A stretch of DNA of 23,567 nt, taken from Prevotellaceae bacterium UBA1743 (GTDB lineage Bacteria > Bacteroidota > Bacteroidia > Bacteroidales > Bacteroidaceae). Position numbers and translations under genes: made by a program. The notes beneath the pieces are model-generated. The model had not been told where the DNA came from. It made no database searches and worked only from the letters and a program-made list of their open reading frames with translations. How positions within the stretch are numbered: the stretch's first letter is position 1; every line of letters starts with the position of its first letter. The DNA is taken from contig DCHV01000093.1 of the NCBI GenBank assembly GCA_002314945.1, forward strand, positions 1 to 23,567, written 5' to 3'. Of this stretch, positions 1 to 7,596 are shown piece by piece.

Positions 1-11
1 GCACTTTTAGA

Positions 12-497
12 TTAGATTATACACACTTCGATAGTGGAGCCCGCCAAAAGCCATACTATTAAGGGGGTGAAAAATGGAGATAAAAGAGTGGATACTCCTG
101 TCATCCCAACAGACAGGGCCAAGTCACCACCAGCAAGCAAAGTAATCACGTTGGAGGCAGTTCCACCAGGGCAAGCCCCAACCAGCACAACGCCAAGTGC
201 CCATTCATCGGGCAAATGAAAGATGGAAACAATAACCCATGATATCAAAGGCATACACAAATATTGTGCAGCACAACCCAACAATACCTCGCGGGGATGC
301 GTAAATACGACCTTGAAATCGATGAGACGGATGGTAACGCCCATTCCCAGCATCACCGCCCCCAACAGATAACCGATGTGACTTGGACGTAACCAGCAAA
401 ACGAAGATGGATAAACGAAGCCCAAAATAGCCGTTCCTAATACCAACCAGGCAATAGAACGCGTCAAGAATGCACAAAACGCTTGTACTCTATGCAT
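12..497 (-). CDS. Bile acid:sodium symporter (BASS) family transporter, C-terminally truncated
   Basis: An inner-membrane transporter of the BASS superfamily, which moves organic anions or precursors with sodium; the substrate cannot be read from sequence. The 161-residue product has several hydrophobic segments and the family hallmark around GACPGGTASNVITLLAGGDLALS, followed by a VSTLLSPFFTP segment typical of the family. I chose the ATG at 497 because a purine-rich GGAAG lies just upstream and a TAnnTTTG box lies before it; a longer in-frame start at 587 would add 30 residues unlike the family. Family members usually run to about 300 residues, so this protein lacks its second half. After the hallmark, all three reading frames on this strand close before the window edge (TAA at 12-14 in frame), so a simple single frameshift does not restore it. 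It is probably a remnant. The family call is firm; function is doubtful. Confidence 0.75.
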   Translation of the reverse strand: MHRVQAFCAFLTRSIAWLVLGTAILGFVYPSSFCWLRPSHIGYLLGAVMLGMGVTIRLIDFKVVFTHPREVLLGCAAQYLCMPLISWVIVSIFHLPDEWALGVVLVGACPGGTASNVITLLAGGDLALSVGMTGVSTLLSPFFTPLIVWLLAGSTIEVCII

Positions 498-524
498 ATT
501 TCTTCCATTTATATTTTCAGCATG

Positions 525-532
525 CAAAATTA
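525..532 (-). promoter_or_regulatory. Bacteroidetes -7 box for the BASS gene
   Basis: Read on the minus strand this is TAATTTTG, matching the Bacteroidetes sigma-ABfr -7 consensus TAnnTTTG, 27 bases before the chosen start. No convincing -33 TTTG is seen at the usual distance. Confidence 0.4.
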
Positions 533-576
533 GATAAAAATTCAGCTTCCTGTTCTTCTGAAAGCAAAAATATGAG

Positions 577-584
577 TATATTTG
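577..584 (+). promoter_or_regulatory. Bacteroidetes -7 box for the TIM-barrel lipoprotein gene
   Basis: TATATTTG matches TAnnTTTG and lies 27 bases before the ATG at 612. It contains the alternative TTG start at 582, which argues against that longer start. The -33 element is weak. Confidence 0.5.
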
Positions 585-611
585 CATGATATAAACCCTA
601 AAACAAAAAAA

Positions 612-1814
612 ATGAAACGTTTTTTATTACCATTTTTGGGCGGCATCGTATGTATGTTTGCCTCATGCAGCCACAAAACGATGGTCCGCCCAGAGATTCC
701 CATCCTGGCTTGGTATAGTATCCCAGACGGAGAAAATGCCACCGAGGAACGGTATCAAGAACTGAAGGATGCTGGATTCACCCTTACCTTTGGACATATC
801 TACACAATGGAGGGTGCCATGAAAGCGCTTGACCTCTCAGCAAGAGTTGGTATCAAGTCAGTCTTTATGTGCAACGAATTGGAAAAAGATCCCGAAGAAA
901 CCGTAAAAAAAGTAAAAAATCATCCTGGGCTTGGAGCCTATTTCCTACGAGATGAGCCAGACAACAACGGACTTGAGGAATTGGGAAAATGGGCACGTCG
1001 TATAGAGAGTATTGATACTGAGCATCCCTGCTACCTTAACCTTTTTCCTCGTCACGCAGCACTCTTCCCCAAGTCCGAAGACTATGCAGAGCACCTACGT
1101 CTCTTCAGTGAAAAGGTAAACCTCCCACAAATCTCCTACGACCATTATCCAGTAAATAAAAGTGGAGACACTGTAGCACTAAGCCCCTATTTTTACGAAA
1201 ATCTGGAGTTAGTAAGGGCTGAAGCCCGTCGTACCAACAAACCGTTTTGGGCCTTTTCTCTTTCCACAGCACACGGTCCTTATCCCATCGCCACAATCGA
1301 CCACATGAGATTGCAAATGTATGCCAATCTTGCCTATGGTGCACAATGCCTGCAATATTTTACATATTGGAATCCTGACACACAAGTTTGGGATTTTAAC
1401 AATGCCCCTATCACGTTGGAAGGCAAACGAAGTCCTGCTTATGAGCTTGTACGTGAGTTGAATCAAGAACTACAGAAAAGAGCTGATGTATTCGTGGGTA
1501 GCAAGGTGGAATCGGTTTATCACATCGGAGAGCATATTCCATTAGGTACTCATCAAATGCCAGCCTTACCAGCCCATTTCTTAGAGCTGGACACACAAGG
1601 AAAAGGTGCTTTGGTTTCTACCCTAAAGAACTGTGACCAATGTTATGTGGTTATCCAGAATACTTCTGCCAATCATCCTTTGGAACTGAATATTCGTACA
1701 GATGAAACCCTAAAGTTGGTACGTCGAGACGGCTCGCGTGTTCAAGCCAACAAATATGGTCCTTTGTTCATCCTCACCGTAGGTGACGTTCTCATCTTCA
1801 ATTATCAACAATAA
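612..1814 (+). CDS. TIM-barrel glycoside-hydrolase-like lipoprotein
   Basis: A 400-residue exported lipoprotein with a signal peptide ending in the lipobox FASC (Cys19). The body looks like a (beta/alpha)8 glycoside hydrolase related to the beta-galactosidase/GH42-like clan. It has an early strand with LAWYSIPDG, then GLGAYFLRDEP (Asp114/Glu115, in the usual place of an acid/base), YDHYPV (about 176-181), PFWAF (about 211-215) and AYGAQCLQYFTYW (about 241-253), the strand-8 pattern of such barrels. The extreme C-terminus looks like a small beta domain. I set the start at the ATG at 612 because it gives a clean lipoprotein signal; the upstream TTG at 582 falls inside the promoter box. It stands alone, divergent from the BASS gene and convergent with xylA. 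The substrate is unknown; a related, uncharacterised GH-like family is equally possible. Confidence 0.7.
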   Translation: MKRFLLPFLGGIVCMFASCSHKTMVRPEIPILAWYSIPDGENATEERYQELKDAGFTLTFGHIYTMEGAMKALDLSARVGIKSVFMCNELEKDPEETVKKVKNHPGLGAYFLRDEPDNNGLEELGKWARRIESIDTEHPCYLNLFPRHAALFPKSEDYAEHLRLFSEKVNLPQISYDHYPVNKSGDTVALSPYFYENLELVRAEARRTNKPFWAFSLSTAHGPYPIATIDHMRLQMYANLAYGAQCLQYFTYWNPDTQVWDFNNAPITLEGKRSPAYELVRELNQELQKRADVFVGSKVESVYHIGEHIPLGTHQMPALPAHFLELDTQGKGALVSTLKNCDQCYVVIQNTSANHPLELNIRTDETLKLVRRDGSRVQANKYGPLFILTVGDVLIFNYQQ

Positions 1815-1833
1815 CATCGCATATTTGTAACCA

Positions 1834-1869
1834 ATACGGGGCGGCAGAAAAAATCCTGCCGCCCCGTAT
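1834..1869. terminator. Bidirectional hairpin terminator between TIM-barrel gene and xylA
   Basis: A perfect 14-bp stem (left arm 1834-1847 ATACGGGGCGGCAG, right arm 1856-1869) with an 8-base A-rich loop lies between two convergent genes. A U tract is not evident on either side, so it may stop transcription inefficiently or act as a 3' stabiliser. Confidence 0.75.
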
Positions 1870-1896
1870 GTGTGGATATGGGAATAATAACTGCTA

Positions 1897-3210
1897 TCAG
1901 CAATACATATTCACGATAGCCTCGTAAAGTTCCTGCTTACCGCTGGTTTGTGCGGGCTCACCCACTTGCTTTCCGTATGCGTAAGCTTCTTCGAAAGTCA
2001 TCTTTCCCTCTTCGAATTTCTTTCCCAAACCTGAATCAAAACTTGCATAACGTTCCTTGACCATCTGAGGAATAGGGCTGTTTTGAATAAGATCAGCAGC
2101 ATTCTCTAAGGCACGAGCCATTGCATCCATAGCTGCGATGTGTGCAATGAAAATATCCTCGAGATCGGTACTATTGCGACGAGTCTTTGCATCAAAGTTA
2201 GTACCACCATCCTTAAAGCCACCATTACGGATAATCTGCATCATAGCTTGAATAAGTTCATAGTTGTCAATGGGGAATTGATCGGTGTCCCAACCATTCT
2301 GCATATCGCCACGGTTAGCGTCAATACTACCAAGCATACCAGCATCTACCGCACAAGCTAATTCGTGTTCGAATGTATGACCAGCAAGAGTAGCGTGATT
2401 TACCTCTATATTCACCTTAAAGTCTTTATCCAAGCCGTGAGCACGGAGGAAACCAATTACGGTCTCAGTATCCACGTCATACTGGTGTTTGGTAGGTTCC
2501 ATGGGTTTGGGCTCTATCAAGAAGGTACCCTTGAAACCTTTGGCACGTGCGTAGTCACGAGCCATGCCCAACATAGTAGCCATGTGCTCTTTCTCGCGAC
2601 CTTGATCGGTATTAAGCAAACTCATATAGCCTTCGCGGCCACCCCAAAATACATAACTGGTTCCGCCCAACTCAATTGTTGCATCGATAGCATTCTTTAT
2701 CTGAACAATAGCACGAGCTACCACGTCGAAATCAGGATTGGTGCTGGCACCATTCATATAGCGTTTGTGGCTGAACACGTTAGCAGTTCCCCACAGCAGA
2801 TGAATACCAGTCTCTTGTTGTTTCTGTTTCAAATAGGCAACAATTTCTTTCAGATTTTTCTCATAATCCTCTACATTGTCAGCCTCCTGCACCAAATCCA
2901 CATCGTGGAAACAATAGTACTGGATGCCCAACTTCTGCATAATCTCAAAGCCAGCATCCACCTTATCCTTAGCTAACTGAATCACATCACCACTGGCATT
3001 CCAAGGGAACGTCTTGGTACCAGGACCAAACTGATCGGAACCTTCAGCACACAACGTATGCCACCATGCCATAGCAAATTTCAGCCACTCAGACATCTTC
3101 TTACCCATCACTACCTTGTTGGCATCATAATAGCGATATGCCAATGGATTGCGGCTCTCTTTACCTTCAAACTGGATTTTACCTATTCCAGGAAAAAATT
3201 CTTTTGCCAT
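1897..3210 (-). CDS. xylA: Xylose isomerase
   Basis: Cytoplasmic enzyme converting D-xylose to D-xylulose (also glucose to fructose in vitro), first step of the isomerase pathway. At 437 residues it has the length of class II xylose isomerases. All key residues are visible: FHDVD with His102 and Asp105 (ring opening), FLIEPKPMEP with Glu233 and Lys235, NIEVNHATLAGH with Glu269 and His272, Asp297 in SIDANRGD, Asp308/Asp310 in WDTDQFP, and Asp340. These supply the two divalent-metal sites. The start MAKEFFP is typical of Bacteroides orthologues. It lies 37 bases downstream of xylB and should be cotranscribed with it. No xylose transporter follows: a hairpin and a convergent gene close the operon. 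Confidence 0.97.
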   Translation of the reverse strand: MAKEFFPGIGKIQFEGKESRNPLAYRYYDANKVVMGKKMSEWLKFAMAWWHTLCAEGSDQFGPGTKTFPWNASGDVIQLAKDKVDAGFEIMQKLGIQYYCFHDVDLVQEADNVEDYEKNLKEIVAYLKQKQQETGIHLLWGTANVFSHKRYMNGASTNPDFDVVARAIVQIKNAIDATIELGGTSYVFWGGREGYMSLLNTDQGREKEHMATMLGMARDYARAKGFKGTFLIEPKPMEPTKHQYDVDTETVIGFLRAHGLDKDFKVNIEVNHATLAGHTFEHELACAVDAGMLGSIDANRGDMQNGWDTDQFPIDNYELIQAMMQIIRNGGFKDGGTNFDAKTRRNSTDLEDIFIAHIAAMDAMARALENAADLIQNSPIPQMVKERYASFDSGLGKKFEEGKMTFEEAYAYGKQVGEPAQTSGKQELYEAIVNMYC

Positions 3211-3247
3211 TGTTTTTTAATTTGAATTTACTATAAATTTTGATTGA

Positions 3248-4735
3248 TTATTTATTTCTCTCTACACAATCCTTCCAGTTTGCATAGGCCTCAGCATACG
3301 CTGCCTGATTGGCCACGACAGGTTCTATGGTTGCCAAGTGGCGCAGAGTTCCGAAGGCTTCCTCCGTACTACAATAGATACCTGCTCCCAAACCAGCTGC
3401 ACGTGCAGCTCCTACCGAGCCATCTGTATCAAACAACTCAATAGTAGCTCCTGTCACTCCGGCCAATGTATCGCGGAAGATAGGACTCAGGAACATATTG
3501 GCCTTACCCGCATGAATGCGACGCACCGACATACCCATCTGCTCCATAATCTCAATACCGTACTTAAAGGAGAATACAATACCTTCTTGAGCGGCTCTCA
3601 AGAGATGCGCCTTGTTGTGAATATTGAAATTTACGCCAAAAGTCATACACCCGGCCTCACGATTCTGAAGCATGCGTTCTGCGCCATTGCCAAAGGGAAG
3701 CACGCTCACACCTGCTGCTCCGATAGGAGCCTGTGCTGCAAGATCGTTCATCTCGGCATACGATATACCTTCTGGAGCCACAATTCTGCGCATCCAAGAA
3801 TTGAGGATGCCAGTACCATTGATACAAAGCAATACACCCAGACGCGGATTCTCAGCCGTATGATTGACATGAGCAAAAGTATTGACACGGCTTTGGGGAT
3901 CATAAGCGACTTGTCCATTCACACCATACACAACACCAGACGTACCCGCAGTGGAGGCAATCTCACCTGGATTGAACACATTGAGTGAAAGAGCATTGTT
4001 GGGTTGGTCTCCAGCACGATAGGAAATGGGAGTACCTTGTGCAAGTCCCAACTCAGCTGCCGCTGTAGCCGTCAAGCCGCCCTGCTGCCCAAAAGTTGGT
4101 ACAATCTGAGGAATCAGCGACTCATCGAAACCATAGTAAGTCATAAGGTCAGATGAGAGACTATTTTCCTTGAAGTCCCAAAACATACCCTCAGAAAGCC
4201 CTGAAACGGTGGTACAAGCTTCTCCCGTAAGTCGCATGGCAATATAGTCACCAGGCAACATAATCTTATCGATACGAGCATACAATTCCGGTTCATTTTC
4301 TTTCACCCACGCCAACTTAGACGCTGTGAAATTGCCTGGTGAATTGAGGAGATGTTCCAGACAAATCTGACTTCCCAAGGCCTGAAAGGCTTTCTCACCA
4401 TATGGAACCGCCCGACTGTCGCACCAAATAATTGAGGGGCGAAGCACCTTTCCATCTTTATCCACACATACCAAACCATGCATCTGATAACTGATACCAA
4501 TAGCCTGCACATCCGCCGGATGAGCCTGACTTTCTGCCATGACAACTTCCGTAGCCTGCTTCAAGTAAGACCACCAATCTTCAGGATTTTGTTCTGCCCA
4601 ACCAGCACACCTGGCACAGATTGGAGCTTCTTGTTTTGGGAAAAAGGACGAAGCCACACATTTTCCACTTTTCACATCAAGAAGACTGGCCTTCACCGAT
4701 GAACTACCAATGTCATATCCCAACAAATATTTCAT
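3248..4735 (-). CDS. xylB: Xylulokinase (FGGY family)
   Basis: Cytoplasmic ATP-dependent kinase making D-xylulose 5-phosphate for the pentose phosphate pathway. The 495-residue protein has the two actin-like FGGY domains: N-terminal phosphate-binding GYDIGSSSVKASLLD (residues 6-20), substrate-side ISYQMHGLV (about 81-89), and YRAGDQPNNALS with Asp243 in the position of the catalytic base, followed by the adenosine-side TAGTSGVVYG. A C-terminal glycine-rich GAARAAGLGAG resembles the family's second signature. It is the first gene of a two-gene xylB-xylA operon, the reverse of the E. coli order but usual in Bacteroidetes. A TACCTTTG box lies 33 bases before its start. Other FGGY kinases are possible on sequence alone, but adjacency to xylA makes xylulokinase very likely. 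Confidence 0.95.
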   Translation of the reverse strand: MKYLLGYDIGSSSVKASLLDVKSGKCVASSFFPKQEAPICARCAGWAEQNPEDWWSYLKQATEVVMAESQAHPADVQAIGISYQMHGLVCVDKDGKVLRPSIIWCDSRAVPYGEKAFQALGSQICLEHLLNSPGNFTASKLAWVKENEPELYARIDKIMLPGDYIAMRLTGEACTTVSGLSEGMFWDFKENSLSSDLMTYYGFDESLIPQIVPTFGQQGGLTATAAAELGLAQGTPISYRAGDQPNNALSLNVFNPGEIASTAGTSGVVYGVNGQVAYDPQSRVNTFAHVNHTAENPRLGVLLCINGTGILNSWMRRIVAPEGISYAEMNDLAAQAPIGAAGVSVLPFGNGAERMLQNREAGCMTFGVNFNIHNKAHLLRAAQEGIVFSFKYGIEIMEQMGMSVRRIHAGKANMFLSPIFRDTLAGVTGATIELFDTDGSVGAARAAGLGAGIYCSTEEAFGTLRHLATIEPVVANQAAYAEAYANWKDCVERNK

Positions 4736-4767
4736 TCAAAAATTCTAATTATAGGGTTACTTTGATA

Positions 4768-4775
4768 CAAAGGTA
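4768..4775 (-). promoter_or_regulatory. -7 box for the xylB-xylA operon
   Basis: On the minus strand this reads TACCTTTG, a perfect TAnnTTTG. A TTG about 18 bases upstream (complement of 4794-4796) may be the -33 element. No clear operator palindrome for a XylR-type regulator is seen beside it. Confidence 0.5.
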
Positions 4776-4838
4776 TGAAGAAATAAAGAAAAACAAGAAG
4801 AAAATCAATCAAAAAACCAAACCTATTCATATTTTTGT

Positions 4839-4846
4839 TAACTTTG
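4839..4846 (+). promoter_or_regulatory. -7 box for the FAS1 A-DUF308-DUF4874 operon
   Basis: TAACTTTG fits TAnnTTTG and lies 20 bases before the first ATG at 4867. The -33 region is A-rich without a clear TTTG, which suggests either a weak promoter or activator dependence. Confidence 0.5.
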
Positions 4847-4866
4847 CAAAAAAATATCTATAAATA

Positions 4867-6984
4867 ATGATGAAAAGATTATTTCTATGGGCAATGATTG
4901 CCCTTTCTTTGTGGAATTGTACAGAAAATATAGATGACTCAAGTCGATACGTATTTAAAGACGATACAGCCATCAGTTACATGCAGAAACACGAGGATTC
5001 TTATTCCGAATACCTAAACGTACTAAAAAATGTCAAAGTAAGCAGCATCAGCGAATCCACGTTGTTCCAATTATTGTCAGCCCGTGGAAACTACACCTGT
5101 TTTGCGCCTACCAACGAGGCTATCCAGACCTACTTGGAGGATTTGGTAGAAACTGGTTTGATAAGCAGCCCCTCATGGGATGCTTTCCCCACGGAAAGAA
5201 AAAAAGACTCCATACAGAAGGTCATCGCCTACAATAGCATCATCGATGGTGCGGATGAGGTATTTTACCCCACAAATAGTTTTCCCGTGGAGAACAACGG
5301 AGAATTACCCTTAGCCAACTTGAATGACCGCAAACTAACAGTACGCTATGTAGCCAATGAAGCTGACAGTATCTACGTTGCATACGACTGCCCCTTGAAC
5401 GTAAAGAATAGGGATATCTATGTAATCAACGGAGTGATACACCAAATAGAGAAAGTAATTGCTCCGCGAGATATTACCATGGCTTCTATGATGACCGAAA
5501 TCATTGATAACAACAAAGAAGGATTCATCGTAGCTTCACGTGTGGTATTGGCATGTGGAATGGAAGACACCCTGAGAGCTACTGAGGATATGGTGTATCG
5601 CGAACTCTATTTGAGAGGCATCGTACACGATTTCGATGCAAAGGCTTTCGGATGGGTATTTCATGGTGGATCCCAACATCCCACTGCATACGCACCCGAG
5701 CACCGCAAGTTCGGATTCACCTTGTTTGCCGAAACGGACGATTTTTGGCGAGCCGAATTAGGCAAAGAACCTAAAGATATTACACCTGCTGATGTGCAGC
5801 AATGGGTTTTGGATAACCACCAATACACCAAGGGGGATGAATTCACCACAGGCACCGACTATGCTAATCCTAAAAACCTGCTCAACCAATGGATTACATA
5901 TCACATGTTACCTATGAAGATCGCCTCGCATCGTCTCGTCTTCCACGAAAATGAGCGTGGATTCAGTCACACCCTCCAACAAATCACTATTCCCGTGTTC
6001 GAATACTATGCCACCATGGGCAAGCGACGCCTGATAAAACTCTATGAAAGCAAGGAAAGTAATGGCGTATTTTTGAACCGTTTCCCAAAATTGAATAACG
6101 GAAGAAAAGGTGACAACCACGAATTATATTGCGAGGAAAGCAAAACCGGAAGTTATATCGACAATAAATCGGACCGTGTATTGGAATACGAGGCATTGAA
6201 CGGTATCATCTACGCCATTGACAAGCCGTTGGCCTTCACCGACGAGGTGCGCGAAAACCTATCCAAGGAGCGCATTCGTTTTGATGCAGAAAGCCTCTTC
6301 CCCGAAGCCATGACCAACGATCAGCGCAAGAAGCACAGCACGAATCCTAAGGATCAATTTGTACACGCGCCAAACACATGCATCTACCAATACTATACAG
6401 GATTGGACATGAATGACGAGACCCACTACATCTATCTGAATGCCTACAACTACGGATGGTGTAACAATCAAGAGGATGAAATCAAGGCCGAGGGCCATTA
6501 TGAAGTAACCATCACCCTACCCCCCGTTCCCCGTATCGGTACTTACGAACTACGTTACCGTGTATTGCCCAATGGAGATCGTGGTGTGGTACAGTTCTAT
6601 TTCGGAGACGATCCCAATCGACTCACGCCTACCGACATTCCTGTCGATCTGACCATCTCTGGTACCGATTCACGCTTTGGCTATGAGGCCGATACCGATG
6701 ATATGGATTACAATGCAGAAATCGACAAACGAATGCGTAACAACAATCGTATGAAAGGTGAGGAAGGTATCGGATATGGTGATGGAGGGAGCAGTACATC
6801 ACGCTCAGCTTCAGCCAATATTCGCTACATACTTACCCGTCAGAAATTAGATCCAGACAAGACATACTATCTGCGTATCAAGTCTGTGCTTGATTCCGAC
6901 CGCAAGGAACTCTATCTTGATCATCTGGAGTGGTGTTCAAAAGATGTGTATGACAACCCTGCCGACCCTGAAGATATCTGGTAA
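4867..6984 (+). CDS. FAS1 (fasciclin) domain lipoprotein A
   Basis: A 705-residue exported lipoprotein with a short signal peptide ending at Cys18 (LWNC, an atypical -1 Asn), followed by acidic CTENIDD, which resembles the Bacteroidetes surface-export tag. FAS1 domain 1 covers about residues 45-200, with LLSARGNYTCFAPTNEAI and the closing NGVIHQIEKVIAP. A second, longer FAS1-like unit runs about 205-455 (FGFTLFAETDDFW, LLNQWITYHMLP, closing NGIIYAIDKPLAF). A C-terminal domain of about 540-690 looks beta-rich (YELRYRVLPNGDRGVVQFYFGDD, KTYYLRIKSV, LYLDHLEWC). FAS1 domains mediate adhesion; in Bacteroidetes such proteins often accompany Sus-type loci, but no SusC/SusD is present here. It has a full-length paralogue at 11851-13932. 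The start could equally be the second ATG at 4870. It begins an operon with two further genes. Confidence 0.88.
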   Translation: MMKRLFLWAMIALSLWNCTENIDDSSRYVFKDDTAISYMQKHEDSYSEYLNVLKNVKVSSISESTLFQLLSARGNYTCFAPTNEAIQTYLEDLVETGLISSPSWDAFPTERKKDSIQKVIAYNSIIDGADEVFYPTNSFPVENNGELPLANLNDRKLTVRYVANEADSIYVAYDCPLNVKNRDIYVINGVIHQIEKVIAPRDITMASMMTEIIDNNKEGFIVASRVVLACGMEDTLRATEDMVYRELYLRGIVHDFDAKAFGWVFHGGSQHPTAYAPEHRKFGFTLFAETDDFWRAELGKEPKDITPADVQQWVLDNHQYTKGDEFTTGTDYANPKNLLNQWITYHMLPMKIASHRLVFHENERGFSHTLQQITIPVFEYYATMGKRRLIKLYESKESNGVFLNRFPKLNNGRKGDNHELYCEESKTGSYIDNKSDRVLEYEALNGIIYAIDKPLAFTDEVRENLSKERIRFDAESLFPEAMTNDQRKKHSTNPKDQFVHAPNTCIYQYYTGLDMNDETHYIYLNAYNYGWCNNQEDEIKAEGHYEVTITLPPVPRIGTYELRYRVLPNGDRGVVQFYFGDDPNRLTPTDIPVDLTISGTDSRFGYEADTDDMDYNAEIDKRMRNNNRMKGEEGIGYGDGGSSTSRSASANIRYILTRQKLDPDKTYYLRIKSVLDSDRKELYLDHLEWCSKDVYDNPADPEDIW

Positions 6985-6990
6985 ATCACA

Positions 6991-7596
6991 ATGAAAACAA
7001 TCAACTCTTACTTGCTTCGCGCATTATGTACCTTGATGATAGGACTTTTGCTGGTAGCAAACCCCGACACTCCCGTTTTACTGATACGGGTTATTGCCGC
7101 TTTATTCGCCCTGACAGGTTGCTTTTCCCTGTTCAACTACTTGATTGCCCGTTTCGGTAATAACAAGGAAGTACGTCCCACCTTTCCCATTGCAGGTTGT
7201 GGAAGTTTGTTATTGGGACTCTTGCTTGGTTTCTATCCCGAAGCATTCTTGCAGTTCTTTATGTATCTATTGGGAGGAATGATTCTTCTTTTAGGTTTCA
7301 ATCAACTGATATCCATTATCAATTACCGTAGAGTTGCCCCCATTCGATGGACATTATTTATCTTTCCCCTACTCATTATTGGAGTAGGATTATACACCAT
7401 ATATCATTACGATACGGCAGCTACACTTCCCTTCATCATCTTAGGCATCTGCTGCATCTGCAATGGTTTATCAGATCTATTCTTCGGAATTCGTTTGCAC
7501 CATTACGAACGACAGAATCAGAAATTCACCTCTTATGAAGAAGTAACAGATACTGTGGAAGAAATGTCCCAAGAAAAGCAACAACAAGAACAATGA
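6991..7596 (+). CDS. DUF308/HdeD-like membrane protein
   Basis: A 201-residue inner-membrane protein with about six hydrophobic helices (roughly residues 11-23, 30-53, 64-83, 87-109, 119-139 and 145-168) and a polar, Gln/Glu-rich cytoplasmic-type tail ending EKQQQEQ. The repeated helix-pair pattern with glycines and GLLLVANPDTPVLLIRVIA near the start is typical of the DUF308 family, which includes E. coli HdeD; the biochemical role of most members is unknown. It starts 6 bases after the FAS1 gene, and its stop overlaps the ATG of the next reading frame (ATGA at 7593-7596), so the three are translationally coupled. I can give no specific function for it in this operon. Confidence 0.8.
   Translation: MKTINSYLLRALCTLMIGLLLVANPDTPVLLIRVIAALFALTGCFSLFNYLIARFGNNKEVRPTFPIAGCGSLLLGLLLGFYPEAFLQFFMYLLGGMILLLGFNQLISIINYRRVAPIRWTLFIFPLLIIGVGLYTIYHYDTAATLPFIILGICCICNGLSDLFFGIRLHHYERQNQKFTSYEEVTDTVEEMSQEKQQQEQ

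Noticed and set aside
498..587. Thirty-residue N-terminal extension of the BASS protein
   Set aside because: It lies over the TAnnTTTG box, and the ATG at 497 has a purine-rich site upstream and begins the first membrane segment.
582..611. Longer TTG start for the TIM-barrel lipoprotein
   Set aside because: The TTG is part of the -7 box TATATTTG and the extension would bury the signal peptide; the ATG at 612 fits a lipoprotein.
2365..2976. 203-codon open frame opposite xylA
   Set aside because: It mirrors a strongly conserved gene on the other strand; the hydrophobic, repetitive translation is a by-product of codon bias.
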